Assembly (NCBI RefSeq): GCF_001238275.1
Contig: NZ_LGTB01000003.1
Location: 234,202-298,201 of the forward strand
Length of the DNA: 64,000 bases
Direction: 5' to 3'
Source of the DNA: Bradyrhizobium viridifuturi
GTDB taxonomy: Bacteria; Pseudomonadota; Alphaproteobacteria; Rhizobiales; Xanthobacteraceae
Shown here: positions 1-8,781 of the stretch, one piece after another
Position numbering within the stretch: the first letter of the stretch is position 1
Layout: the number at the start of each line of letters is the position of its first letter
Notes under the pieces: model-generated
What the model saw: only the letters and a program-made list of their open reading frames with translations
What the model was told of the DNA's origin: nothing
Databases searched by the model: none
Translations under genes and position numbers: made by a program

Positions 1-8
1 TTTTCTCT

Positions 9-39
9 CGTCATGGCCGGGTGTCATCCGGCCACGACG
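9..39. repeat. Palindromic hairpin downstream of the ankyrin gene
   Basis: The arms TGGCCGG and CCGGCCA flank a 7-base loop, and the stem extends outward through CGTC/GACG with one mismatch. It lies 25 bases beyond the stop of the minus-strand ankyrin gene. The sequence resembles the short GGCCGG palindromes scattered through Bradyrhizobium genomes, and it may also act as a terminator. There is no clear T-run. Confidence 0.4.
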
Positions 40-63
40 GCTCTTCTTCGCGTTGAACTGGCC

Positions 64-1707
64 TCAGACTGCTTCGCCCAGCAGAACGTCCCTGACCTCG
101 TCCGAGAACAGCTTCTTGCGGCCGGCAAGCAGCACCCATTCCGGATCGTCGCGATCCGGTGTGGCGTGCGGCATGCCGTGATCGAGCAGCGCCTGCGCGC
201 AGCCAGCCCAATCGCCGCCGCCGATCGGTTCATTGCAGGAGGCCCACGACAGCGAGCCGGACGCGTTGTCGCCGAAGCCGTGCTGCTCGGTCCACTCGGC
301 ACCGTGCTCGAGCAGGAAGCGTGTCAGCCCGGCGTTGCCGCGGAACACCGCGTGATTGAGCGCCGACGCATCCCAGTCGCCGGCGCGCACCGCAATAGGC
401 CAGCCGAGCTCGACCATCAGCCGCACCGCTTCGTCGCCGCCCGCCGCGGCGAGTTCGGGGAGCAGCCGCAACTGCTGTGGTGAAAGCGAAGCCGGGAGAT
501 CGGGCCGGCCGGCCTGGATCCGCCGCGCCTCGATCGCGTTGCCGCTGCTGCACGCCGCGACGAACCGCTCGTCATCGGCGAGCATCTCCTCACCAGTGCG
601 CTCGCGCAGCAATTCCGCGACTTCGGTCAGGCCGAATTGCAGGGCGTAGCGATAGGCGCTGAGGTCATCCGGCGTCGTGACGTGCGGGTCAGCGCCGGCG
701 TCGAGCAGGGTCGCAATGCACTTCCGCGACCGCCGTCGCCGGATCGCCCACATCAACGGTGAGCCGCAATCAGTCAGCGGCGCATTGCGGGCAGGTTCGT
801 TCGGATTGCCGCCGTGCCGGAGCAGCAATTCGAGCGCCGGCACGTTCTCGTCGTCGAGCACCTTGTACATCGCGTTGGTGCCGGCGATCCGCGCGCCATG
901 TTCGAGCAGCACGCCTGTCGTCAGGGAGCCCTCGAGCGAGTGGTACAGCGATTCATTGTCGTTCGGATCGGCGCCGGCTTCGAGCAACAGCCTGGTCAAC
1001 TCGAGATCGTGGTTTTGCCCGGCGGCGCCATATAGAGCCGACAGCGGATTGCTGTCGTCGGGCGCGTCGAGCGATCCTGGCGGCCAGCGGCTGCTGATGC
1101 GCTGGTCGGGATCGGCGCCGGCTTCCAGCAGCAGGCGCGCGCAGCGATGCAGCTGCGCCCGAAACTCCGGAGTCTGCAGAAGGCTCGAATGCGTCACCGC
1201 GACCAGTGGCGGTAGTTTTAGAGGTCCGCCGGGACGATTGACCCATGTGGGATCATGGGCAGCGGTGCGCCGCAGTGTCTCCTCGTCGCCAATAGCGCAA
1301 GCGAGATAGGGATCGTCGGCTGCGAGACCTGGATCCTCGGTGAGCACCCGTATCGCAACACGCGGGTGCGCGCGATCGCTGGTGCCGGCGACATCAGCGG
1401 CATAGACCAGTTGCAGCCATCGCCGCACGCGGTCGGCCTTGCTTTTGCCGGGCGGCAATTGGGCTTCGACATAGCGCCGCAGGTCGGGCCATGAGGCGAA
1501 GCCGAGATCGCGCGCCACGCAGGACTGCGCGTCATGGAGCCGCAGATCGAGTGCGTCGAGTTGAGCGTCGCTGCGTCCGGCCGCCGCCGGAAGCGCCTGC
1601 CGAAAACGGGCGTAAGCCTCCGGCGCCTGCCGCCGGTAAAGGCGGATCAGCTCCTTGGCCTGCTTCTTCAGATGTTCGAGATTCAATCGCGCGGGCGATC
1701 GGTTCAT
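64..1707 (-). CDS. Ankyrin repeat domain protein
   Basis: A 547-residue protein with repeated ankyrin signatures (for example LTRLLLEAGADPN, CARLLLEAGADP, TRFLLEHGAEW) through the middle and C-terminal parts. Residues 1-90 form a separate charged helical N-terminal region (LEHLKKQAKELIRLYRR, then a segment with DLGFASWPDLRRYVE) that is often seen at the front of such bacterial ankyrin proteins. There is no signal peptide or membrane segment, so it is probably cytoplasmic. The start is supported by a strong GGAGGT 4 bases upstream of the ATG. Ankyrin repeats mediate protein binding; the partner is unknown. It stands alone, with a DUF1491 gene divergent on the other side. Confidence 0.85.
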   Translation of the reverse strand: MNRSPARLNLEHLKKQAKELIRLYRRQAPEAYARFRQALPAAAGRSDAQLDALDLRLHDAQSCVARDLGFASWPDLRRYVEAQLPPGKSKADRVRRWLQLVYAADVAGTSDRAHPRVAIRVLTEDPGLAADDPYLACAIGDEETLRRTAAHDPTWVNRPGGPLKLPPLVAVTHSSLLQTPEFRAQLHRCARLLLEAGADPDQRISSRWPPGSLDAPDDSNPLSALYGAAGQNHDLELTRLLLEAGADPNDNESLYHSLEGSLTTGVLLEHGARIAGTNAMYKVLDDENVPALELLLRHGGNPNEPARNAPLTDCGSPLMWAIRRRRSRKCIATLLDAGADPHVTTPDDLSAYRYALQFGLTEVAELLRERTGEEMLADDERFVAACSSGNAIEARRIQAGRPDLPASLSPQQLRLLPELAAAGGDEAVRLMVELGWPIAVRAGDWDASALNHAVFRGNAGLTRFLLEHGAEWTEQHGFGDNASGSLSWASCNEPIGGGDWAGCAQALLDHGMPHATPDRDDPEWVLLAGRKKLFSDEVRDVLLGEAV

Positions 1708-1932
1708 GGCAACCTCCGTGCATCATCGCCGATGGTCCACAAAACCGGCTGCACAAAGGCTTGGTTGGCCGCGTATTTGGTGCAAGTGGGTTCAACCCTT
1801 CCCGTGGACCCGGGTGCGGCTTGCACCGCAGATGCAAGGATATGGGCGAGCATTGTATCGGTCAACCCGCCGCTCCGTGACATCATCTGTGACAATTGGA
1901 CGTGGCCGCGCCGCTGGCCTATAGGTCGGCGC

Positions 1933-2276
1933 ATGCGATTGAAAACCAGCATATGGGTGGCGGCGTATCTGCGCCGCTGCCAGACCGAAGGCGTGTTCGG
2001 AGCGGTCCGCAAGAAGGGCGCCGAGGAAGCCGGCGCCGTGTTCGTCAAGGTGGCGCTGATGGACGGCAACGCGATGCTGTATGCGCCGGCGCCGCAGACG
2101 GTCTATGACGACAGCCGTCCGGTCGAGCGCTTGTTCGTAGCGACCGCGCCGCAGCCGGTGTCCGAGCCGTCGGTCGAGGAGCGGTTGACCAAGGAGCTCC
2201 GCTTCGATCCCGACGCTGGATCGTCGAGACTGAAGACCGCGCCGGGCGGCATTTTCTCGATCTGGCGAAGGCCTAG
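1933..2276 (+). CDS. DUF1491 family protein, frameshifted near the C-terminus
   Basis: The N-terminus (MRLKTSIWVAAYLRR) and the body with VFVKVALMDGNAMLYAPAP match the DUF1491 family, small alphaproteobacterial proteins of about 110 residues with unknown function. In the given frame the reading runs on past the expected end. Shifting one base at about 2216 gives the family-like tail WIVETEDRAGRHFLDLAKA and a stop at 2274-2276, for a total of 114 residues. A single base is therefore missing between GACGC and TGG. It is divergent from the ankyrin gene. The function is not known; the family assignment is from recognition. Confidence 0.7.
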
Positions 2277-2643
2277 GCGCAGCCTCGGCTGCCGGGGAAG
2301 CAAGGCGCATTTGATGGCCGCTTGCTCCACGGCGGCGGCGCAAATCCCGACATCCAACGACCTCATGATCGGACCAGATCTCGTCGAGTCCTTTGGGATC
2401 GCGCGACGTGGCCAAACGAAGCTGCGGTCGATCGGTGTGGTGCACCGATGCACAGCCGTTGTCGAGCAAAGCGTAGTCCCGTTCAGCAATCTGTGACCCT
2501 AGGTACGCTGCCAAGGGCCGAGCCGGTGAGCGCATCCGCGTGAGTCGGCCGGCGTATCTCAGACGATCAGGCGAGCGAACGCCTGATGACGGCTTGCATC
2601 AGTGCACTCTGGTCGATTGTCTCTCGCGCCCCGGAAACATCCC
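2277..2643. other. Intergenic region, no supported gene
   Basis: Open frames exist on both strands but none shows family resemblance, a ribosome-binding site or plausible composition. It presumably carries the promoter of the following reductase. Confidence 0.4.
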
Positions 2644-3750
2644 ATGTCCAGCCTTGACGTCCTGTTCAGATCCTACCGCCTGAACGCTCTCAATCTGCCG
2701 AACCGTGTCGTGATGGCTCCGATGACGCGGTCCAGGTCTCCGGGCGGCGTACCCACCGCCGAGGTCGCCGGCTATTATCGGCGCCGCGCAGAGAACGGTG
2801 TCGGTCTCATCATCACGGAGGCAACAGGGGTTGGTCGTCCGGCTGCACTCAACGAGCCCGATATGCCCCGCTTCTACGGCGAGGCGGCACTGGCTGGCTG
2901 GAAGAAAGTGGTGGACGAGGTTCACGCGGCAGGTGGGCGCATCGTGCCGCAGCTGGTTCATGTGGGGCATAAGGTCTCGAGCGCGGTGCCCGACTGGACA
3001 CCCCCTGCGCCCTATGAAAGTCCCCCGGGGCTTTCAGTGACAGGCGAGCGCGTCAATCGACCGATGAGCGAGGCCGACGTGGCCGACATCATCGACGCGT
3101 TCGCGAAGGCGGCAATGGATGCCGAGCGGCTCGGCTTCGACGGCATAGAGCTGATGGGGGCGCACGGCTATCTCATCAATCAGTTCTTTTACGACCATCT
3201 CAACTTGCGCGACGACGAATACGGTGGCTCGACGCTCATCGAGCGTTCTCGCTTCGTGGTCGAGATTCTGAACGCAATCCGGTCGGTGGTGGCCTCGGGC
3301 TTCCCGGTGATTCTCCGCCTCTCGCAATGGAAGCCGAAAGACTTCAGTTCACAGTTGGCCGCGACGCCGAAGGCGCTGGAACAGTGGCTTTCCGTCCTTG
3401 TCGACGCTGGAGCGGATGCCTTCCACCTCTCGCAGCCGAAGTTCTGGCTGCCCGCTTTCCCCGAAATCGATCGGGAACTGAACCTTGCGGGCTGGGCGAA
3501 GAAGCTTACGGGAGTCACCGCGATAACCGTTGGCGCCGTTGGCCTGTCCGGTGACGTGTACGCGTCTCTTGCGGGCGAGAGCGCCCAATCCACGCCGCTG
3601 GACGGGCTGCTGAGGCGGCTGGAACGCGGCGAGTTCGACCTGGTCGCGGTCGGACGCGCGTTGCTGCAGGATGCCGCCTGGCTTGAGAAAGTACGGCAAG
3701 GTCGCGAGATCGCCGAGTTCACGCCGGCTGCGTTCGCCAGCCTGAGTTAA
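2644..3750 (+). CDS. Old yellow enzyme family NADH:flavin oxidoreductase
   Basis: A 368-residue FMN-dependent alkene reductase of the OYE/NemA type. Visible features in order: N-terminal LPNRVVMAPMTRSR, substrate loop QLVHVGHK, the AHGYLINQFF segment followed by LNLRDDEYGGS (the conserved NxRxDxYGGS motif), and the C-terminal phosphate-binding part AITVGAVGL ... LVAVGRALLQDAAW. Such enzymes reduce activated double bonds or nitro compounds with NAD(P)H in the cytoplasm. An upstream in-frame extension to 2602 exists, but the ATG at 2644 gives the usual family N-terminus. It is monocistronic and convergent with the DUF2336 gene. The physiological substrate cannot be read from the sequence. Confidence 0.9.
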   Translation: MSSLDVLFRSYRLNALNLPNRVVMAPMTRSRSPGGVPTAEVAGYYRRRAENGVGLIITEATGVGRPAALNEPDMPRFYGEAALAGWKKVVDEVHAAGGRIVPQLVHVGHKVSSAVPDWTPPAPYESPPGLSVTGERVNRPMSEADVADIIDAFAKAAMDAERLGFDGIELMGAHGYLINQFFYDHLNLRDDEYGGSTLIERSRFVVEILNAIRSVVASGFPVILRLSQWKPKDFSSQLAATPKALEQWLSVLVDAGADAFHLSQPKFWLPAFPEIDRELNLAGWAKKLTGVTAITVGAVGLSGDVYASLAGESAQSTPLDGLLRRLERGEFDLVAVGRALLQDAAWLEKVRQGREIAEFTPAAFASLS

Positions 3751-3811
3751 TCAACGGGTGGCGGCGGCACCGCGACAAGCTTGCCGCGTGAACAAGTCCA
3801 TGCTCCGAACA

Positions 3812-3837
3812 AAGCTAAGTTGGCCGAGCCTTAGCTT
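3812..3837. terminator. Hairpin between convergent genes
   Basis: AAGCTAAG and CTTAGCTT form an 8-bp perfect stem with a 10-base loop. The right arm includes the stop codon of the minus-strand DUF2336 gene. Its position between convergent genes suggests a bidirectional terminator. There is no strong U-tract. Confidence 0.35.
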
Positions 3838-4802
3838 CCAGACTTCTGATTGCGTATAGCGGGCGCGCTGCCGGGCTGCACCGCCGGTCGCGTCGGCGAC
3901 GATGCCGTGCGCACGCGATGTCGCTCGTCATCATAGAGCGCCGAGCGATACTTGTTGCGAGCCACCGCCATGGTCGAGCCGCGCCAGGCCGCCAGCATCA
4001 CCAGCGCCGAGCGCTCGCCGAGGCGATCGTAGAGCCGCGACAGCCGGTAGACATAGTTGACCGACGAGCCGGCTTCCGGATTGAGGAACATCAGGATCCG
4101 CTGGAACGCTGCGCTCGATACGTCGAGCGCCCGCATCGCGCAGGCGAGCGGCTCGCCGCCGGGATCGTTGACGACGTCGGCGGCGATCCGCGATGGCAGG
4201 ATCAGCGCTTCACCGAGTTCGAGCGTGAAGTTGTCGAGGTCCTCGGCAAACGCCGCCATCTCCAGGATATGGATCGCGCGTGCGGCGCGTGCCGCCGGAA
4301 TTCGTGCCGCGGCCTTCAGCGGCGTCGCCTGCAGATTGTGCAGGATCTGCGCGCGCTCCCTTACGCCGGCGGCAAAGAACATGTCGGAGAGTTCGGCGGC
4401 ATCGTTCGGCCGCATCGCAAGGCTCGCGGCCATCCGTTGCTCGGCCTCGGTCGGAATCCTGGCCGGCGGCGTTGACGCTGCGGGCGCGGCAATCGGCGCG
4501 GCCGCCGGCACCGGCTGGTCCGGTCCGGTGCGTCGCAGCCCGAGCTTGTCCATGATCCCGGCGGGCGTTGCCGGATAGATCGCAAGCCGCGCGCGGACGG
4601 CGGCGCGGGTCGCGTCGTCGACCTCGTCGATCAGCCGCGACGTCAGCTCGACGAACTGGCGCTCTTCATCGGCGGAGTGTGCGCTGGCCTGCACATAGAG
4701 GTCGGTCAGGACACGCAGCAAAGTGGGACGGATGTCGACACCCTCGCGGCGGGAGAGCGTCATCAGCCCATCGAAACCAGGAAATAGCGGAGCTGCGCTC
4801 AT
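3831..4802 (-). CDS. DUF2336 domain-containing protein
   Basis: A 323-residue, alanine-rich, helical protein without signal peptide or membrane segments. The segment ERQFVELTSRLIDEVDD ... VRARLA is typical of the DUF2336 family, which is widespread in Bradyrhizobium. A proline/alanine-rich linker at about residues 95-115 separates an N-terminal helical part from a longer C-terminal helical part ending in a basic, disordered tail. The family has no established function. The gene is monocistronic and followed upstream by a 230-base leader. Confidence 0.7.
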   Translation of the reverse strand: MSAAPLFPGFDGLMTLSRREGVDIRPTLLRVLTDLYVQASAHSADEERQFVELTSRLIDEVDDATRAAVRARLAIYPATPAGIMDKLGLRRTGPDQPVPAAAPIAAPAASTPPARIPTEAEQRMAASLAMRPNDAAELSDMFFAAGVRERAQILHNLQATPLKAAARIPAARAARAIHILEMAAFAEDLDNFTLELGEALILPSRIAADVVNDPGGEPLACAMRALDVSSAAFQRILMFLNPEAGSSVNYVYRLSRLYDRLGERSALVMLAAWRGSTMAVARNKYRSALYDDERHRVRTASSPTRPAVQPGSAPAIRNQKSGS

Positions 4803-5030
4803 CTCGGCGTACGCGACTTGCCAGTAAGATTCGGTTTGAAAACCCTGTGGCAGCGAGCCTACGCAGGCAGTTTTAAGACGCAGTTAAGGAAAACAAGCCG
4901 TGAAGCCGAACGCTCGAATTTGCGCGTGTCTATTGAGGCACAGCGCCATATCCGTAACCGTCCGTATCGGCAGTTTAAGATGTCATTAACCTCGCGAAGA
5001 GGGGAAACCGGCATAAAGCGCTCGGTTGGG

Positions 5031-6281
5031 TCAGCGCGATTGCGCTGGTGCTTGCGGCTGCGACTCTACCAGTGCGCTGGAGATCAACGATGATCCGCCC
5101 GCTAGAGCGTCGGGGGAAGATGATCTGATCCAGATCAATACCAACAGAAGCAAGACGATTTCTGGGCTTAACGGAACACCACAGTACATGCCCGCGAGCC
5201 TGGCGATCGCGGGCAGGCCCCAAGCCGCAGCGAGTGCGGATTTTTCAAAGGGGCGGAAGCCGGTTTTCAATCCCTCATTTGTCAGTGCTGCGATGGGCAA
5301 CGCCAAAAGTACGAAGTCGTAGTCCAAAACAAAAGGAGTGCTCAACAGCATCGCGGTCGCTGCAGCTCCAGCTCGCAACGATAGCGAAGCTTTACCGCGC
5401 CAGATGAGCCACAGTAGCGCCGCCGCGAAGATCGCCACCGCTGCTTGCGCAGCGTATGCCAGGTTGACCCCTGCACCAAGGAGTCGTGCAGCGGCAAACA
5501 CGCTCTGCATCTTTCCGAGGCCGATCATCTGTTCTTCCAGAATGGCCTTGGTCATAGGAAGAATTGATTGGAAGTTGGACCAAATCTCCGGTCCGAACAG
5601 CAACGTGGCTGCTGCAATCTGCGCTGCGAGGCTGAGGGCCGCGCCTAAGGCCATTTTCCAGTTGTTGCGTGCCAGCATTACAACAGCCAGCATGGGCGCG
5701 AATTGCGGCTTATAAAGCATGCACCCCAGAATGACTCCCGCCAGAACGGGTCGTCGCTCGGATAGAAGCAGACCAGATCCAATGATCGCGACTGAAAGAA
5801 AGCCGTTTTGACCGTGGCTTGCGTTGAGAAGAGCGGCTGGAAATCCCAAAATCGGGACGAGCGCCTCCGATGACGCGGGAATGAATTTCCTGACTGTCAC
5901 AACGTAGGCCGTTCCTGTTGCGGCGAGCCAACAGAAAAGGGATGGCAAATAGGGCACGAGACCCAGTGGCGCCACCATCAAAAGCGCCGTTGGTGGGTAC
6001 AGCCATGCGAAGTATTCGACTTCTTTGCCAAAGAGCTTTGTCTGGGCAGCATGATGCTGAAGCGGATGATACGCGTCTGCAGCATTACCCGTCAGGACGA
6101 AGTTTGAAGCGGTCCAAAAACTCGCGAAGTCCGTGCCTATTGGCTTGTCGTAGAAGCCAAGGTTGCCACGCGCGACCAAAACATTCGCCACGAAGACGAA
6201 TGCGCCAACTATCAGGAACACGGCTGGATATAGTTTCGCGCGCTTTGCTGTTAGCCACGAGCCCGAAATTAGCCAAGCCAT
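5031..6281 (-). CDS. GT87-like (DUF2029) integral membrane glycosyltransferase
   Basis: A 416-residue polytopic membrane protein with about ten hydrophobic helices. The first periplasmic loop has the acidic TDFASFWTASNFVLTG segment followed by AYHP, the hallmark of GT87/DUF2029 polyprenyl-phosphate-dependent mannosyltransferase-like proteins, where the Asp is the presumed catalytic residue. The FAWLYPPTALL segment and LYKPQFAPML also fit the family. Such proteins transfer sugars from polyprenyl-phosphate donors on the outer face of the inner membrane. The gene stands alone, its GC content is visibly lower than that of its neighbours, and the acceptor is unknown. Confidence 0.75.
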   Translation of the reverse strand: MAWLISGSWLTAKRAKLYPAVFLIVGAFVFVANVLVARGNLGFYDKPIGTDFASFWTASNFVLTGNAADAYHPLQHHAAQTKLFGKEVEYFAWLYPPTALLMVAPLGLVPYLPSLFCWLAATGTAYVVTVRKFIPASSEALVPILGFPAALLNASHGQNGFLSVAIIGSGLLLSERRPVLAGVILGCMLYKPQFAPMLAVVMLARNNWKMALGAALSLAAQIAAATLLFGPEIWSNFQSILPMTKAILEEQMIGLGKMQSVFAAARLLGAGVNLAYAAQAAVAIFAAALLWLIWRGKASLSLRAGAAATAMLLSTPFVLDYDFVLLALPIAALTNEGLKTGFRPFEKSALAAAWGLPAIARLAGMYCGVPLSPEIVLLLLVLIWIRSSSPDALAGGSSLISSALVESQPQAPAQSR

Positions 6282-6487
6282 TTTGGGAAGTGTCGCCTGT
6301 TGAACTTGATAACTTGGCCTTACCGATCCGACGTTGGTTGTCTGGACTGGCGAAAAACGCGTCAGCCGTCACCTGACCTTGGGCCGTTAAGTCTGGGCGG
6401 GCCCAAGAGAAAGAATTAAGGCGAGCGCACCTGAAAAAGCTTCATGAGGTAGTACCTGGCAGCAAACGACTAACGCTATCATTGCAA

Positions 6488-6706
6488 TCAAGGGGCGAGC
6501 AACGGGGATAGCGGCCGTTGATTAACGGTTGCCCCGCTCGAGCTGGAAGACTGTTCGCCGTCCGGGCTTTCGATCATCGTGTCGATACCGGTGATTGGCG
6601 CGCGGCGCGCCGCATCGCCGAGGTGTTGATGCCGTTGGAATGCAGCCGTGTCTTCAGCTCGGCGCGCCGGGGCGGCAAGTGAGATGATCTCCGATCCGGT
6701 GATCAT
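6488..6706 (-). CDS. Small hypothetical protein, doubtful
   Basis: A 72-residue frame preceded by a good purine-rich ribosome-binding site (GGAGGAGAGGAG). The product is polar, serine/alanine-rich, and has no recognisable domain, signal or membrane segment. Support is only the ribosome-binding site and the lack of an alternative gene in the stretch. Confidence 0.3.
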   Translation of the reverse strand: MITGSEIISLAAPARRAEDTAAFQRHQHLGDAARRAPITGIDTMIESPDGEQSSSSSGATVNQRPLSPLLAP

Positions 6707-6861
6707 AGTCTCCTCTCCTCCGTCCGTAGTCTTGCGGATGCGCCAGGACCAAAAGACAGCCTGATCAATGCCTTAGCGTTAAGATGTCATTAACCATGCC
6801 CGTTCTTAACTCGGTGAGCGCGGGGCAAATCATGTCCGTGCGGGGCCAGAGAGAACGGAAC

Positions 6862-7056
6862 ATGGGCACCATCGTTGAGTTTCCGGCGGATGCGGCTGCG
6901 CGGCGGCCGAGCACGGCCGGTGCTGCCGGCGAAGGCATGGGGACCGTGCTGATCCTTCCCGTCGTGCGGATCGAACGAACGACGGAGGAGACCGGCGGTG
7001 GTCGCGGACCGGAGCAGGGCACTGCGCAGGGCCGCCGTCGCCGACGGCGCTCCTGA
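6862..7056 (+). CDS. Small hypothetical protein with basic tail
   Basis: A 64-residue product beginning MGTIVEFPADAAARRPS and ending in an arginine run (GRRRRRRS). It resembles small conserved Bradyrhizobium proteins with the MGTIVEFP start. Two in-frame upstream starts exist (6784 and 6832), but 6862 matches the conserved N-terminus. It lies 16 bases before a lipoprotein gene and may be co-transcribed with it. The function is unknown. Confidence 0.5.
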   Translation: MGTIVEFPADAAARRPSTAGAAGEGMGTVLILPVVRIERTTEETGGGRGPEQGTAQGRRRRRRS

Positions 7057-7072
7057 TCGCGGATAGCGTGCA

Positions 7073-7840
7073 ATGCCCGCGCCTGCGCAGCGGACCGCCG
7101 CTTGGCGGTCATTCCCGACGCTGATCCTGCTGGTCGCGGGCTCGGCGCTCGCGGGCTGCAGCGGCGGCGATTTCGGCCGCACCCGGGCCGATTTCCGCAA
7201 CGACGACATGCATCGCTGGATGGGCGCCGAGGCGACCGGCAGCATCGGCAAAAACGCCTCGCAGTTTCAGCTTACCGAACACGAACGCCAGCTGCGCGAT
7301 CTCGCCTATCAATTCGTCGAGCCGCCGCTGTCGCGTCCGGCGTGGAAGAGCGTGTTCGGCGACTACCAGCCGCTGCCTTCGCCGTGGCGGCAGAAGGCGG
7401 TGTTCGATCGCACCGCGTACGGCCGCAACCTGATCGACGAGCCGCATCGCTCGTTCGCCTCGCGCTATTCGCTGCTGATCGACCAGGTCCGCGACGATAT
7501 CACCCGGTTCGAGCCGTTCTTCGCGACGGCGATCCAGGTGATCGAGCTCGACCGCAAGCGCAGTGCCAGCCTCAACATGATCGCGGACGTGTCGCCGCGC
7601 GAGCGGGCCGATGCGGTGGCGCGGATGGAAGAGAACACGCTGATCGTGCAGTGGGTCCAGCAGGCCCTCGAGCGGCGGATCTCGTCCTATCGCTGGGCGC
7701 TGGAGCGGCTGGTGATCCAGGCGCCTGACGGCATGGCTGCTGATGCCGAACGCCAGATCAACGAACTCGCCCGGCTCACCGCCAATGCGCCGCTGGTCTC
7801 GGGACCGGTCACGGGCCAGGCCGTGGTGACGAAGGGCTAG
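7073..7840 (+). CDS. Putative lipoprotein, hypothetical
   Basis: A 255-residue protein with a type II signal peptide: hydrophobic stretch LILLVAGSALAGC with the lipobox LAGC at about residues 26-29. The mature part is helical and charged (EHERQLRDLAYQFVEPP, SLLIDQVRDDITRFEPFF, ARMEENTLIVQWVQQALERR) and fits no family I can name. It is probably anchored to the inner or outer membrane facing the periplasm. It follows the small MGTIVEFP gene and overlaps the convergent LysR gene by 32 bases at their 3' ends. Confidence 0.7.
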   Translation: MPAPAQRTAAWRSFPTLILLVAGSALAGCSGGDFGRTRADFRNDDMHRWMGAEATGSIGKNASQFQLTEHERQLRDLAYQFVEPPLSRPAWKSVFGDYQPLPSPWRQKAVFDRTAYGRNLIDEPHRSFASRYSLLIDQVRDDITRFEPFFATAIQVIELDRKRSASLNMIADVSPRERADAVARMEENTLIVQWVQQALERRISSYRWALERLVIQAPDGMAADAERQINELARLTANAPLVSGPVTGQAVVTKG

Positions 7841-8690
7841 CCCGCTTCATCTTCCTGGAACTGGTGCGGCGACTGCTCGCCTGCCGTGGCAGGCTCGCAA
7901 TGAACGCCTTCAGCGCATCAGAGGGCGGATGGGCCGAGGGGTAGGCGAGGCCGACCTGGCGCGTGACGTCGACATCGATCGCGCGCACCGCGACGTCCGG
8001 ATTGCCGCGTGCCACGCCTTCGGGGACGATCGCGACGCCGACCCCGGCCGCGACCAGCGCCATCGCCCACTCCTCCGATTCCGCGATCGCCACCGGCTTG
8101 CGCGGCGGTGCGGTGCGCTTGAAGAACTCCTGCTGCTCGCAGTGGCAACGATCGATCATCGGAACGCCGGCGAAGTCGCTGGTCCGCAGCGTCTCCTTGA
8201 GGGTCAGGGGATGCGACGGCGGCAGTGCCGCGACATAGCGCTCGCTCCACAGCGGGATGAAGTGCTCACCGGGCGCGATCATGGTTCTCGCGACGATCCG
8301 CGCGTCGGCCTTTTGGCCGGCGCCGACCAGCCGAAGCGCGAGATCGGCGTTGCCGGTCAGCGGCTTGAGCAGGGCGATGGTCCGAGCCTGATCGAGCGTC
8401 CGCAACAGACCGAGCGTCAGCGCCTGCTTCGTCGCCGGCTTGCGAAACAGGTTTCGCGCCGCGTCCGCCTCATCGATGATCTTGCGGGCGATGCCGTGGA
8501 ACTGCGCGGCTGATTCCGTCGGCGCCATGCCCTTCTTGTGCCGGATGAACAGCGTGGTGCCGAGCTCCGCCTCGAGATTGGTGATCGCCGCGGAGATCGA
8601 TGGCTGCGAGATGAAGCAGCGCTTTGCCGCAGCGGTCAGATTGCGCTCGCGGTAGACCGCGGCGAAATAGCGGAGTTCGCGGATATCCAT
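7809..8690 (-). CDS. LysR family transcriptional regulator
   Basis: A 293-residue regulator. Residues 1-60 form the winged HTH (MDIRELRYFAAVYRERNLT, then AAKRCFISQPSISAAITNLE and LGTTLFIRHKKG). The rest is the periplasmic-binding-like effector domain. It is divergent from the metallo-hydrolase gene at 8782 and probably regulates it and itself, because dyads lie across its own start codon (8689-8714). The C-terminus after about residue 265 is basic and serine-rich and overlaps the convergent lipoprotein gene, which is unusual and may be a read-through extension. The inducer is unknown. Confidence 0.85.
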   Translation of the reverse strand: MDIRELRYFAAVYRERNLTAAAKRCFISQPSISAAITNLEAELGTTLFIRHKKGMAPTESAAQFHGIARKIIDEADAARNLFRKPATKQALTLGLLRTLDQARTIALLKPLTGNADLALRLVGAGQKADARIVARTMIAPGEHFIPLWSERYVAALPPSHPLTLKETLRTSDFAGVPMIDRCHCEQQEFFKRTAPPRKPVAIAESEEWAMALVAAGVGVAIVPEGVARGNPDVAVRAIDVDVTRQVGLAYPSAHPPSDALKAFIASLPRQASSRRTSSRKMKRASPSSPRPGP

Positions 8691-8714
8691 AGGAATGTCC
8701 TATCGTATCGATAG
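8689..8714. promoter_or_regulatory. Two overlapping dyads, likely LysR operator
   Basis: ATAGGA-atg-TCCTAT (8689-8703) and CTATCG-tat-CGATAG (8700-8714) are two perfect 15-bp dyads sharing the CTAT bases. The second fits the LysR T-N11-A rule (T8701, A8713). They lie between the divergent LysR and hydrolase genes and overlap the first bases of the LysR start codon, which suggests autoregulation. Confidence 0.55.
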
Positions 8715-8781
8715 AAAGACAATATTTTACCTATGGAAATGCGAGTGGCAAGTCTGCGCCTGGCACAGCGGAGGATTTGTC

